Shown here: piece after piece, positions 43,721-53,410 of the stretch
How the letters are laid out: every line of letters starts with the position of its first letter
Numbering within the stretch: the stretch's first letter is position 1
Assembly: GCF_014649115.1 (NCBI RefSeq)
Contig: NZ_BMSK01000019.1
Coordinates: 382-64,381 of the forward strand
Direction of reading: 5' to 3'
DNA length: 64,000 nt
Origin: Streptomyces eurythermus
Lineage (GTDB): Bacteria; Actinomycetota; Actinomycetes; Streptomycetales; Streptomycetaceae
Translations under genes and position numbers: made by a program
The notes under the pieces: model-generated
Databases searched by the model: none
Told to the model about the DNA's origin: nothing
Seen by the model: only the letters and a program-made list of their open reading frames with translations

Positions 43721-46700
43721 GTGCGGGGCTACGAGAGCCAGGAGCGAGAGCCGGCGGCTGACGTCGACCACCTCTCTCGGTTCGAGGCCGAGATGAAGCG
43801 GCTGAGGACCGAGCGGGAGAAGGCGATCCAGCACGCCGAGGACCTCGGCTACCAGGTCGAGGTGCTGCGCGCCAAGCTGCACGAGGCGCGCCGCACCCTC
43901 ATGACCCGGCCCGCCTACGACGGCGGTGACATCGGTTACCAGGCCGAGCAGTTGCTCCGCAACGCCCAGATGCAGGCCGAGCAGCTGCGCCAGGACGCCG
44001 AGCGCGAGCTGAGCCAGGCCCGCGCGCAGACCCAGCGCATCCTCCAGGAGCACGCCGAGCAGGCCGCCCGGCTCCAGGCGGAGCTGCACCAGGAGGCGGT
44101 GACCCGGCGCCAGCAGCTCGACCAGGAGCTGGCCGAGCGCCGCGCCACCGTCGAGTCGCACGTCAACGAGAACGTGGCGTGGGCGGAGCAGTTGCGCGCC
44201 CGCACCGAGCAGCAGGCCCGCCGGCTGCTGGAGGAGTCCCGCGCGGAGGCCGAGCAGGCGATGGCCGCCGCCCGCGCGGAGGCCGAGCGGCTGACCCGGG
44301 AGGCCCGGGAGCGGCTGCGCGACGAGGCCGAGTCCGCCCGCGCCGAGGCCGACCAGATCCTGCGCCGGGCCCGCGCGGACGCCGAGCGGCTGCTGAACGC
44401 GGCCTCCACGCAGGCGCAGGAGGCCACCGAGCACGCCGAGCAGCTGCGCACCGCCACGGTCACCGAGTCGGACGCCGCCCGCCGGCAGGCCGCCGAGCTG
44501 AGCCGGGCCGCCGAGGAGCGGATGACGGCGGCCGAGGAGGCGCTGCGCAAGGCGCAGGCCGAGGCCGAGAAGGTGGTCACCGAGGCGAAGGAGGCCGCCG
44601 CCAAGGCGCTGGCGAGCGCCGAGGCCGCCAACGAGACGCGTACGCGCACCGCCAAGGAGCAGGTCGCCCGGCTGGTCGAGGAGGCCACCAAGGAGGCCGA
44701 GCACACCCGGTCCGAGGCCGAGCAGCTGGTCGCGGACGCCCGCGCCGAGGCCGAGAAGATCGTCGCCGAGGCCGCGGAGAAGGCCCGCACGATCGCCGCG
44801 GAGGAGACGGCCACCCAGCTGTCCAAGGCGGCCAAGACCGCCGAGGACGTGCTCAACAAGGCGTCGGAGGACGCCCGGAAGACCACCCGGGCCGCCGCCG
44901 AGGAGGCCGAGCGGATCCGTTCGGAGGCCGAGTCGGAGGCGGACCGGCTGCGTGCCGAGGCGCACGACATCGCCGAGCAGCTCAAGGGCGCGGCCAAGGA
45001 CGACACCAAGGAGTACCGGGCCAAGACGGTCGAGCTCCAGGAGGAGGCCCGCCGGCTGCGCGGCGAGGCCGAGCAGCTGCGCGCCGACGCGGTCGCCGAG
45101 GGCGAGTCGATCCGTGCCGAGGCCCGCCGCGAGGCCGTCGCCAAGATCGAGGAGGCGGCCAGGTCCGCCGAGGAGCTGCTGGGCAAGGCCAAGGCGGACG
45201 CCGAGGAGCTGCGGCAGACCGCGACGGCGGACAGCGAGAAGGTCCGCGCCGAGGCCGCCGAGCGCGCCACCGCGCTGCGCCGGCAGGCCGAGGAGGCCCT
45301 GGAGCGCGCCCGCGAGGAGGCCGAGCGGCTGCGCGCCGAGGCCGCCGAGCAGGCCGAGGCGGCCCGGACGGGCGCCGAGAAGGCCGCGCGGGAGCTGCGC
45401 GAGGAGACCGAGAAGGCCGTCGAGGCCCGCCGGGCGGAGACCGCCGAGGAGCTGTCCCGGCTGCAGGCCGAGGCGCAGGAGCGGCTGTCGTCGGCCGAGC
45501 AGGCGCTGACCGAGGCCCGCGAGGAGGCCGCCCGGGTCCGCCGGGAGACCGCCGAGGAGACCGAGCGGCTGCGCGCGGAGTCCGCCGAGCGGATCCGGGC
45601 GCTCCAGGAGCAGGCCGAGGCCGAGGCCGAGCGCCTGCGTACCGAGGCCGCCTCCGACGCGTCCGCGTCCCGGGCCGAGGGCGAGGCCATCGCCGTACGG
45701 CTGCGGTCGGAGGCCGCCGCGGAGGCCGAGCGGCTGAAGGCGGAGGCCCAGGACACCGCCGACCGGGTGCGCGCGGAGGCGCAGGCCGCCGCCGAGCGGC
45801 TGGGTGCCGAGGCGTCCGAGACGCTGGCCGCCGCGCAGGAGGAGGCCGCCCGGCGCCGCCGCGAGGCCGAGGAGCTGCTCGGTGCCGCCCGCGAGGAGGC
45901 CGGCCAGGAGCGGCAGCGGGCCCGGGAGCAGAGCGAGGAGCTGCTGGCCGCCGCCCGCAAGCGGGTCGAGGAGGCGCAGGCCGAGGCGACCCGGCTGGTG
46001 GAGGAGGCCGACCGGCGGGCCGGCGAGATGGTCGCCGCCGCCGAGCAGCACGCCCAGCAGGTACGGGACTCCGTCGCGGGGCTGCACGAGCAGGCGCAGG
46101 AGGAGATCGCCGGGCTGCGTTCGGCCGCCGAGCACGCGGCGGACCGTACCCGGCGGGAGGCCGAGGAGGAGGCGGACCGGGTCCGTTCCGACGCCTACGC
46201 CGAGCGGGAGCGGGCCGGCGAGGACGCCGCCCGGATCCGGCGCGAGGCGCACGAGGAGTCCGAGGCCGCGAAGGCGCTGGCCGAGCGGACGACGGCGGAG
46301 GCGATCGCCGAGGCCGAGCGGCTGCGCGCGGACGCGGGCGAGTACGCGCAGCGGGTGCGTACCGAGGCGTCGGACGCGCTCGCCGAGGCGGACCAGGCGG
46401 CGGCGCGTACCCGGGCGGACGCCCGCGAGGACGCCAACCGCATCCGCTCCGACGCCGCCGCCCAGGCCGACACCCTCATCACCGAGGCCCGCAAGGAAGC
46501 CGAACTCCTCCAGACCGAGACCGCCGCCGAGGCGGAGCGGGTACGCACCGAGGCGGTCACGGAGGCCGAGCGGCTGCGGAGCGAGACCGCGGCCGAGGCG
46601 GAGCGGATCCGTACCGAGGCGTCCGAGACGCTCACCGAGGCCAACGAGGCGGCGGCGCGTACCCGGGCGGACGCCCGCGAGGACGCCAACCGCATCCGCT

Positions 46701-47908
46701 CCGACGCCGCCGCCCAGGCCGACACCCTCATCACCGAGGCCCGCAAGGAAGCCGAACTCCTCCAGACGGAGACCGCGGCCGAGGCGGAGCGGGTACGCAC
46801 CGAGGCGCTGGCCGAGGCGGACCGGGTGCGCGCGGAGGCCGTCGCGAACGCCGAGCAGCTGGTCGGGGACGCCACGGGCGAGGCCGAGCGGCTGCGCGCC
46901 GAGGCCGCCGAGACGGTCGGTTCCGCGCAGGCGCACGCCGAGCGGCTTCGGGCGGAGGCCGAGCGGACGAAGGCGGACGCCGAGGCCGAGGCCGAACGGC
47001 TCGTCAACTCCGCGCGGAAGGAGGCCGAGCGGACCCTGGACGAGGCCCGCAAGGACGCCAACAAGCGGCGTTCGGAGGCGGCCGAGCAGGTCGACAAGCT
47101 CATCTCGGAGACCACGGCGGAGGCCGACAAGCTGCTCGCCGAGGCGCAGGCGCAGGCCCTGAAGACCACGGCGGACGCCGAGTCGCAGGCCGACACGATG
47201 GTGGGCGCGGCCCGCAGCGAGGCCGAGCGGATCGTCGCCGAGGCGACCATCGAGGGCAACTCGCTGGTGGAGAAGGCCCGTACGGACGCCGACGAGCTGC
47301 TGGTCGGCGCGCGCCGGGACGCCACCGCGATAAGGGAGCGCGCGGAGGAGCTGCAGAGCCGGATCACCACCGAGATCGAGGAGCTGCACGAGCGGGCCCG
47401 CCACGAGGCGGCCGAGACGATGAAGTCCACCGGCGACCGCTGCGACGCGCTCATCAAGGCCGCCGAGGAGCAGTTGGCGAAGGCCGAGGCCAAGGCCAAG
47501 GAGCTGGTCTCGGAGGCCGACTCCGAGGCGGGCAAGGTGCGGATCGCCGCGGTGAAGAAGGCGGAGGGCCTGCTCAAGGAGGCCGAGCAGAAGAAGGCGC
47601 GCCTGGTCAAGGAGGCCGAGGAGCTGAAGGCCGAGGCGGTCCGCGAGGCCCGGCGTACGGTGGAGGAGGCCGAGGAGCTGAAGGCGGAGGCGATCCGCGA
47701 GGCGCGGCGCACCGTCGACGAGGGCAAGCGGGAGCTGGAGATCCTGATGCGCCGGCGCGAGGACATCAACGCCGAGATCTCCCGGGTGCAGGACGTCCTG
47801 GAGGCGCTGGGGTCCCTCGAGGCGCCCGCGCCCGGGAAGGACGGCGGGGTCAAGGCGGGCGCCACCGTGGGCGCCCCCCGATCAGGTGGCAAGTCGTCAG
47901 AGAGCTAG
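43721..47908 (+). CDS. scy: Scy, polarisome coiled-coil scaffold protein
   Basis: The 1395-residue protein is almost entirely coiled coil (Ala/Glu/Arg-rich, e.g. RAEAERLRTEA repeats). It begins MRGYESQEREPAADVDHLSRFEAEMKRLRTEREKAIQHAEDLGYQVEVL, as in S. coelicolor Scy, and ends with a short Pro/Gly tail. Scy organises the tip-growth complex with DivIVA and FilP. It is somewhat longer than I recall for S. coelicolor, and a 252-bp internal duplication explains at least part of the difference. Start GTG 43721 is weakly supported by its Shine-Dalgarno but matches the family. filP follows. Confidence 0.95.
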   Translation: MRGYESQEREPAADVDHLSRFEAEMKRLRTEREKAIQHAEDLGYQVEVLRAKLHEARRTLMTRPAYDGGDIGYQAEQLLRNAQMQAEQLRQDAERELSQARAQTQRILQEHAEQAARLQAELHQEAVTRRQQLDQELAERRATVESHVNENVAWAEQLRARTEQQARRLLEESRAEAEQAMAAARAEAERLTREARERLRDEAESARAEADQILRRARADAERLLNAASTQAQEATEHAEQLRTATVTESDAARRQAAELSRAAEERMTAAEEALRKAQAEAEKVVTEAKEAAAKALASAEAANETRTRTAKEQVARLVEEATKEAEHTRSEAEQLVADARAEAEKIVAEAAEKARTIAAEETATQLSKAAKTAEDVLNKASEDARKTTRAAAEEAERIRSEAESEADRLRAEAHDIAEQLKGAAKDDTKEYRAKTVELQEEARRLRGEAEQLRADAVAEGESIRAEARREAVAKIEEAARSAEELLGKAKADAEELRQTATADSEKVRAEAAERATALRRQAEEALERAREEAERLRAEAAEQAEAARTGAEKAARELREETEKAVEARRAETAEELSRLQAEAQERLSSAEQALTEAREEAARVRRETAEETERLRAESAERIRALQEQAEAEAERLRTEAASDASASRAEGEAIAVRLRSEAAAEAERLKAEAQDTADRVRAEAQAAAERLGAEASETLAAAQEEAARRRREAEELLGAAREEAGQERQRAREQSEELLAAARKRVEEAQAEATRLVEEADRRAGEMVAAAEQHAQQVRDSVAGLHEQAQEEIAGLRSAAEHAADRTRREAEEEADRVRSDAYAERERAGEDAARIRREAHEESEAAKALAERTTAEAIAEAERLRADAGEYAQRVRTEASDALAEADQAAARTRADAREDANRIRSDAAAQADTLITEARKEAELLQTETAAEAERVRTEAVTEAERLRSETAAEAERIRTEASETLTEANEAAARTRADAREDANRIRSDAAAQADTLITEARKEAELLQTETAAEAERVRTEALAEADRVRAEAVANAEQLVGDATGEAERLRAEAAETVGSAQAHAERLRAEAERTKADAEAEAERLVNSARKEAERTLDEARKDANKRRSEAAEQVDKLISETTAEADKLLAEAQAQALKTTADAESQADTMVGAARSEAERIVAEATIEGNSLVEKARTDADELLVGARRDATAIRERAEELQSRITTEIEELHERARHEAAETMKSTGDRCDALIKAAEEQLAKAEAKAKELVSEADSEAGKVRIAAVKKAEGLLKEAEQKKARLVKEAEELKAEAVREARRTVEEAEELKAEAIREARRTVDEGKRELEILMRRREDINAEISRVQDVLEALGSLEAPAPGKDGGVKAGATVGAPRSGGKSSES
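46395..46807 (+). repeat. 252-bp segmental duplication within scy
   Basis: A block of ~160 bp beginning at 46395 recurs at 46647 with only about two mismatches (encoding AARTRADAREDANRIRSDAA...); the offset is 252 bp, or 84 codons. Identity at DNA level, including silent sites, implies a recent duplication or gene conversion. Confidence 0.88.
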
Positions 47909-48094
47909 CGGACCGGGGGCGTTGTGGTGTCTTCTGGGTGCTTTGCCCGTCTTCTCGGCAAGTGGCCCCCCGGCCGGCCACCCGAAAGAGGTGCCATTCT
48001 CCAGATCAAAACCGTATCCGCTCGATGACACACCGCTGTGGCCCCTAGGATTCTTGTATCACCTCACTCACCGGTCTCATTCGACAGGAACCCC

Positions 48095-49030
48095 ATGAGC
48101 GACACTTCCCCCTACGGCTTCGAGCTTGTGCGGCGTGGATACGACCGCGCTCAGGTGGACGAACGCATCTCCAAGCTCGTCTCCGACCGTGACAGCGCTC
48201 TCGCCCGGATCACCGCCCTGGAGAAGCGCATCGAGGAGCTGCACCTCGAGACGCAGAACGCCCAGGCCCAGATCACCGACGCCGAGCCGTCGTACGCGGG
48301 TCTCGGCGCGCGGGTCGAGAAGATCCTGCGGCTGGCCGAGGAAGAGGCCAAGGAGCTGCGTGAGGAGGCTCGGCGGGCGGCCGAGCAGCACCGCGACCTC
48401 GCCGAGTCGGCGGCCCAGCAGGTCCGCAACGACGCCGAGGCGTACGCGGCCGAGCGCAAGGCCAAGGCCGAGGACGAGGGCGTCCGGATCGTCGAGAAGG
48501 CCAAGGCCGACGCGGCCCAGCTGCGTACCGAGGCGCAGAAGGACGCGCAGTCCAAGCGGGAGGAGGCGGAGGCCCTCTTCGAGGAGACCCGCGCCAAGGC
48601 CGCGCAGGCCGCCGCCGACTTCGAGACCAACCTGGCCAAGCGGCGCGAGCAGTCCGAGCGGGACCTGGCCTCGCGCCAGCAGAAGGCGGAGAAGCGGCTC
48701 GCCGAGATCGAGCACCGGGCCGAGCAGCTGCGCCTGGAGGCGGAGAAGCTGCGCACCGACGCCGAGCGCCGGGCCCGGCAGACGGTGGAGACCGCCCAGC
48801 GGCAGGCCGAGGACATCGTGGCCGACGCCAACGCCAAGGCCGACCGGATCCGTTCGGAGTCCGAGCGGGAGCTGGCGGCGCTCACCAACCGCCGCGACAG
48901 CATCAACGCCCAGCTGACCAACGTCCGCGAGATGCTCGCCACGCTGACCGGCGCCGCGGTGGCCGCGGCCGGCACGTCCAGCGACGACGAGCCGGTCTCC
49001 CGGAGCGTTCCGGCGCAGCAGTCCCGGTAG
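48095..49030 (+). CDS. filP: FilP, intermediate-filament-like cytoskeletal protein
   Basis: The 311-residue coiled-coil protein (MSDTSPYGFELVRRGYDRAQVDERISKLVSDRDSALARITALEKR) forms filament networks behind the hyphal tip, interacting with DivIVA and Scy. The N-terminus has the DivIVA-like YGFELVRRGYDRAQVDE segment, the rest is continuous coiled coil, and the last ~30 residues are disordered. ATG 48095 has AGGAA 5 nt upstream. It lies 186 bp after scy and probably has its own promoter (TAGGAT at 48046-48051). Confidence 0.95.
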   Translation: MSDTSPYGFELVRRGYDRAQVDERISKLVSDRDSALARITALEKRIEELHLETQNAQAQITDAEPSYAGLGARVEKILRLAEEEAKELREEARRAAEQHRDLAESAAQQVRNDAEAYAAERKAKAEDEGVRIVEKAKADAAQLRTEAQKDAQSKREEAEALFEETRAKAAQAAADFETNLAKRREQSERDLASRQQKAEKRLAEIEHRAEQLRLEAEKLRTDAERRARQTVETAQRQAEDIVADANAKADRIRSESERELAALTNRRDSINAQLTNVREMLATLTGAAVAAAGTSSDDEPVSRSVPAQQSR

Positions 49031-49044
49031 TCGTCAAGCGCGAC

Positions 49045-49096
49045 GGACACGGTGAAGGGGCGGCGGGCCCGGGCCCGCCGCCCCTTCACCGTGTCC
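49045..49096. terminator. 52-bp perfect palindrome after filP
   Basis: Two 26-bp arms are exactly complementary with no spacer (49045-49070 with 49071-49096), centred on GGGCCCGGGCCC. It starts 14 bp after the filP stop and should act as a strong terminator and roadblock before the ABC transporter genes. Confidence 0.88.
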
Positions 49097-49283
49097 GCCT
49101 GCCCGCGCGCCTCTCCCGGCCTCCGGACGCCCGGCGGGCCGGGCCCGTCGTTCCGCGTGGCGCGCCGGCGTCGCTCTGCGGCTTTACTCTCTCTTGGGCG
49201 GAACCGTCAGCGCCTGGATATCCTCCTAACCCTTACGGGGGCGTGTGCCCCGCCTTCCTGAACCTTTTCGATGGGTGCGGAGC

Positions 49284-50711
49284 ATGATCGAGGCTGTCGG
49301 CCTGACCAAGCGCTACGGCGACAAGACCGCCGTGTACAACCTTTCCTTCCAGGTACGGCCAGGAGCCGTGACCGGCTTCCTCGGGCCGAACGGCTCGGGC
49401 AAGTCCACGACGATGCGGATGATCCTCGGGCTGGACAACCCCACGTCCGGGTCGGTCACCATCGGCGGCTATCCGTACCGCAAGCTGCCCAACGCACCCC
49501 GGCAGGTCGGCGCGCTGCTCGACGCCAAGGCCGTGCACGGCGGCCGGTCCGCCCGCAACCACCTGCTGAGCCTCGCCCAGCTGTCGGGCATCCCGGCCCG
49601 CCGCGTGGACGAGGTGCTCGGTGTGGTCGGCCTCCAGGACGTGGCGAAGAAGCGCTCCAAGGGCTTCTCGCTCGGCATGGGCCAGCGCCTCGGCATCGCC
49701 GCCGCGCTGCTCGGCGACCCGCAGGTGCTGCTCTTCGACGAGCCGGTCAACGGTCTCGACCCCGAGGGCATCCTCTGGGTCCGCAACCTGATGAAGGCGC
49801 TCGCGGCGGAGGGCCGTACGGTCTTCGTCTCCTCCCACCTGATGAGCGAGATGGCGCTGACCGCCGACCACCTCATCGTGATCGGGCGCGGGCAGTTGCT
49901 CGCCGACATGAGCGTGACGGACTTCATCTCGGCGAACTCCGCCGACTTCGCGCGCGTGCGCACCCCCGACACCGAGCCGCAGCTGCGGGAGAAGCTCGCC
50001 GCCGCGCTCGCCGAGGCGGGCGGACACGTACTGCCCGAGCAGGACGGCGCGCTGCGTGTGACCGGGCTGCCGCTGCCCCGCATCAGCGACCTCGCGCACG
50101 ACGCGGGCGTCCGGCTGTGGGAGCTGTCCCCGCACCAGGCCTCCCTGGAGGAGGCGTACATGCGGATGACCCAGGCCGCCGTGGACTACCGCTCGACCGC
50201 CGACCAGAAGGCGGGCCTCCAGCAGCCGCTGCCGCCCGGCGCCCAGCCGCCCGTGCCGGTGCCCGGCCAGGGCCAGCCCGGCTGGTACGCCCCGCCGCCG
50301 CCGCAGCAGGGCGGCCAGCCCTTCGCGATGCCCCCGGGCGGCCCGTACGGCGGCGCACCGGGCAACGGCCAGGGTGCCCCTGCGCACGGGTACGGCGCCG
50401 CGGGCACGGCGCCGGGTACGGCCAATCCGTACGCCCAGCCGGCCCCTCCGGCCCAGCCCGCGGCCCCGGCGCAGGCGGGCGCGGCTCAGCCGGGCGCGGC
50501 GGCTCCCGCGGCCGCCCCGGTGCCTTCGGCCGCCCCGGTGCCGCAGGACCAGCCGACGCTGCTGACCAAGAAGGCGCCGGCCGCCCCGCAGGCTCCCGCG
50601 ACCCCGCCCGCGCCGCAGCAGGCGCCCGCCGCCACTCCCACGGCCCCCGCCACGAGCCCGGCCGACGCCCCCGCCCCCGCCCCGACGACCCAGCCCGAGG
50701 ACGCCCGATGA
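49284..50711 (+). CDS. ABC transporter ATPase with long Pro/Ala-rich C-terminal tail
   Basis: The 475-residue protein starts MIEAVGLTKRYGDKTAVYNLSF. Walker A is GPNGSGKST, the signature is FSLGMGQRLGIA, Walker B is VLLFDEPVNGLDP. The ATPase (about 300 residues) resembles the BcrA/CcmA-type exporters; the last ~165 residues are disordered and rich in Pro, Ala, Gly and Gln. The stop overlaps the permease start. The pair exports an unknown substrate; the long tail is unusual and may mediate protein contacts. Confidence 0.92.
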   Translation: MIEAVGLTKRYGDKTAVYNLSFQVRPGAVTGFLGPNGSGKSTTMRMILGLDNPTSGSVTIGGYPYRKLPNAPRQVGALLDAKAVHGGRSARNHLLSLAQLSGIPARRVDEVLGVVGLQDVAKKRSKGFSLGMGQRLGIAAALLGDPQVLLFDEPVNGLDPEGILWVRNLMKALAAEGRTVFVSSHLMSEMALTADHLIVIGRGQLLADMSVTDFISANSADFARVRTPDTEPQLREKLAAALAEAGGHVLPEQDGALRVTGLPLPRISDLAHDAGVRLWELSPHQASLEEAYMRMTQAAVDYRSTADQKAGLQQPLPPGAQPPVPVPGQGQPGWYAPPPPQQGGQPFAMPPGGPYGGAPGNGQGAPAHGYGAAGTAPGTANPYAQPAPPAQPAAPAQAGAAQPGAAAPAAAPVPSAAPVPQDQPTLLTKKAPAAPQAPATPPAPQQAPAATPTAPATSPADAPAPAPTTQPEDAR

Positions 50712-51589
50712 GCACCCCCCAGCCCCCGATGCCGCAGGCCCCGGCCGCCGCGCCCGAGTGGCAGGCGCCTGGTGGGTCGTACGCCGGTTACACCTCGCCC
50801 ATCCCGGTCGTGCGCACCCATCTCGGGCACGCGCTGGCCTCCGAGTGGACGAAGATCAGGTCGGTGCGCTCCACGATGTGGACGCTCGGCGTGTTCGTGC
50901 TGCTCGTCGTCGGCATCGGTCTCGCCGCCGGCGCGCTGGTCTCGGCCAACTCCAGCTCCGCGGACATGGACGGCGAGAACCCGCTGACGCTCGGCTTCTT
51001 CGGCCTGCTGCTCGGCTCCATCTGCATCATCACGCTCGGCGTGCTGACCACGGCCTCGGAGTATGGCACGGGCATGATCCGCACGACGATGACCGCGTGC
51101 CCCAGCCGGGCCCGGGTGCTCGCCGCCAAGTCGATCGTGTTCTTCACCGTCGCCTTCGTGTTCACCCTGGTCGCGTCCGCCTTCGTGGCGATGGTCCAGG
51201 TGTCCATGCTGGAGGGCGCCGGCGCCCGCACCCCGAGCGGCTCGGAGTGGTTCAAGGCCACCGTCGGCATCAGCCTCTACATCGCGCTGCTCGGCCTGCT
51301 CTCGCTGCTCATCGGCTCGGTCATCCGGCACTCCGCGGGCGCCATCACCATCATGATCGGCGTGGTGCTGGCACCGCTGGTGATCGCGATGTTCATGGTC
51401 GCCCAGTCGATGGAGAAGCTGCGCGACTGGCTGTTCGAGTACTCGATCCCGAACCAGCTGAGCGTCTTCTACTCCAACTCCCTGACCGAGTCCGGCCCGT
51501 CCGGCTGGGACCCGCTGTGGATCATGCTGGGCCTGACGGCGGCGGTGTACGCGGGCACGTACGCGCTGCTGCGGAGCCGGGACGTGTGA
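50708..51589 (+). CDS. ABC-2 type transporter permease
   Basis: The 293-residue protein starts at ATG 50708 (ATGA overlap). After a ~40-residue Pro-rich N-terminus come six hydrophobic segments (TLGVFVLLVVGIGLAAGALV through LGLTAAVYAGTYALL) in the ABC-2 pattern. It forms the membrane part of the exporter with the preceding ATPase. Confidence 0.92.
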   Translation: MSTPQPPMPQAPAAAPEWQAPGGSYAGYTSPIPVVRTHLGHALASEWTKIRSVRSTMWTLGVFVLLVVGIGLAAGALVSANSSSADMDGENPLTLGFFGLLLGSICIITLGVLTTASEYGTGMIRTTMTACPSRARVLAAKSIVFFTVAFVFTLVASAFVAMVQVSMLEGAGARTPSGSEWFKATVGISLYIALLGLLSLLIGSVIRHSAGAITIMIGVVLAPLVIAMFMVAQSMEKLRDWLFEYSIPNQLSVFYSNSLTESGPSGWDPLWIMLGLTAAVYAGTYALLRSRDV

Positions 51590-51649
51590 GCCGTACGACA
51601 TGTGAGCCGTACGACGTGTGAGGCGTACGACAGCACCTGGCCGTGCGGC

Positions 51650-51982
51650 TCAGAACCTCGGCGCGTTACGGGACCGCTGCACCCGCGTGGTGCGGCGGTC
51701 CTTCGCGTTCCAGCAGGCCTTGTGCCAGTGCCGGCGGTCGTCGACGCCCGCGTACTCGGGCCAGGCCACCACGTGCGGGACGCCGGAGGGGATCATCTGG
51801 TCGCAGCCCGGGCAGCGGTAGGTCTTGCCCTGCGCGCTCGCCCCGGCCACGTGCCGCACGCTCCAGTCCTCGCCCTGCCAGCTCTCGGTGGACTGCCAGC
51901 CGCCGTACCGGCCCGCGGGGTCGTCCTCGGCGCTCCGGCCCGACGATCCGGCTGCCTTCGGTCGGTTGCGACGCGGGGACAC
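51650..51982 (-). CDS. Small CxxC/HxxxC protein (putative zinc ribbon), function unknown
   Basis: The 110-residue basic protein (MSPRRNRPKAAGSSGRSAEDD...) has TYRCPGCDQMI and HWHKACWNAKDRR, consistent with a single zinc site. Often annotated as ATP/GTP-binding, but no P-loop is visible. GTG 51982 follows GAGAGGTG. It is convergent with the ABC permease gene and divergent from the LLM oxidoreductase gene. Confidence 0.8.
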   Translation of the reverse strand: MSPRRNRPKAAGSSGRSAEDDPAGRYGGWQSTESWQGEDWSVRHVAGASAQGKTYRCPGCDQMIPSGVPHVVAWPEYAGVDDRRHWHKACWNAKDRRTTRVQRSRNAPRF

Positions 51983-52203
51983 GGGACACCTCTCGGGGCT
52001 ATACAGGAAGCAGGGGCTGCGTCCAGCCTACGCGGCGCCGAGCGGGGTACGGGTACGGAACCAACCCCCACAAGTCCCCCTCCTGGGCGACCCATTCTGC
52101 AGACAATCGGCAAATCTCCCTGCGGGACCGTGTCCTTGGCACGTGTCAGACGGTTATGCCGGGCGGGGGAGCTCCGGGTCGGAGCCAAGGAAGCAGGAAT
52201 GTG

Positions 52204-53232
52204 ATGCGCGTAGGAACTTTTGTGCTGGCCGCCCAGTTCCCCGGTCAGGGTCCGGGAGAGGCGCTGCACCGGGCGGTCCGCTCGGCGGAGGTCGCCGAGC
52301 AGGCCGGGCTGGACGCCGTATGGCTGGCCGAGCACCACTTCGTGCCCTACGGCACATGCCCCTCGGCGGTCACCCTGGCCGCGCTGCTGCTGGGCCGCAC
52401 CCGGCGCGTCCGGGTCGGCACGGCGGTCAGCGTCCTGCCCACCGCGCACCCGGTCGCCCTCGGCGAGCAGGCCGCGCTGCTCCACGTCACCAGCGGCGGA
52501 CGGTTCACCCTGGGCGTCGGGCGCGGCGGCCCCTGGGTGGACCTGGAGGTGTTCGGCGCGGGCCTGAAGGCGTACGAACACGGGTTCCCGGAGTCCCTCG
52601 ATCTGCTGCTGCGCTGGCTGCGCGAACCGGCGGTGGCCGCCGGCGGCGAGCGCTTCTCCTTCCGCGAGGTACCCGTCGTACCGCGCCCGTCGGACGCCCT
52701 GACCGACAGCCCCGGCCCCGAGGTCGTGCTGGCCTGCACCTCGCCGGCGAGCGTGCGGCTGGCCGCGGAGCGCGGGCTGCCGATGCTGCTCGGCATGCAC
52801 ATCGGGGACGAGGAGAAGGCCGAGATGGTCGCCCTGTGGCGGGACTGCGCCCGCGCGGCGGGCCGGACGGCCGAGGAGATCGCGGGCGCCGCCCATGTCT
52901 CGGCCGGCGTCTGCCAGCTCGCCGACCGGCGCAGCGACGCGGCCGAAACCCTGCTGAAGGCGATGCCGGGCTGGCTGCGGCAGGGGCTCGGGGCCCATAT
53001 GACGGTGGACGGACGGGAGCGCGTGATGCGCGACCCGCACGCCTACACGGAACTGCTCTGCGGGCTGCATCCGGTGGGCACCCCACGGCTCGCCGCCGAC
53101 CGGCTCGCGGCCACCTCGGAGCGCACCGGGATCTCCCGCTTCGCCCTCCTGGCCGAGGGCTCGGGCCAGCTCGCGGCCACCGAGGAGAACCTGCGGCGGC
53201 TCGGCGCGGAGGTACTGCCCCAGCTGAGCTGA
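52204..53232 (+). CDS. LLM-class flavin-dependent oxidoreductase
   Basis: The 342-residue luciferase-like monooxygenase (MRVGTFVLAAQFPGQGPGEALHRAVRSAEVAEQAGLDAVWLAEHHFV) has the TIM-barrel segments TRRVRVGTAVSVLPTAHPV and SGGRFTLGVGRGGPW. It probably uses FMN or F420; substrate unknown. ATG 52204 (AGGAA upstream) is preferred over GTG 52201. Confidence 0.9.
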   Translation: MRVGTFVLAAQFPGQGPGEALHRAVRSAEVAEQAGLDAVWLAEHHFVPYGTCPSAVTLAALLLGRTRRVRVGTAVSVLPTAHPVALGEQAALLHVTSGGRFTLGVGRGGPWVDLEVFGAGLKAYEHGFPESLDLLLRWLREPAVAAGGERFSFREVPVVPRPSDALTDSPGPEVVLACTSPASVRLAAERGLPMLLGMHIGDEEKAEMVALWRDCARAAGRTAEEIAGAAHVSAGVCQLADRRSDAAETLLKAMPGWLRQGLGAHMTVDGRERVMRDPHAYTELLCGLHPVGTPRLAADRLAATSERTGISRFALLAEGSGQLAATEENLRRLGAEVLPQLS

Positions 53233-53410
53233 CCGCGCCGGACCGCGCCGGTCTCCCGGACAGCCGGTCCCGCTCTCCCGGGCCCCGCCGGCCGTCCCCG
53301 GCGCGGGGCCGCCGGGGGGCTTGCCGCCCCGACGACGCGTGCACCTCCCCCGGGGTGGAGCGGCAAGCCGACGGCTCCGGCGACTCGGTCACGGCCGTGC
53401 CGCGGCCGCG

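Noticed and set aside
43535..47404. 1289-residue open frame on the - strand opposite scy
   Set aside because: Leu/Gly/Arg-rich shadow of the coiled-coil gene caused by extreme GC3; the + strand protein matches Scy and has normal codon bias.
51983..52203. Possible riboswitch upstream of the LLM oxidoreductase gene
   Set aside because: The 220-bp spacer contains short G/C stems but I could not match it to a known riboswitch class.
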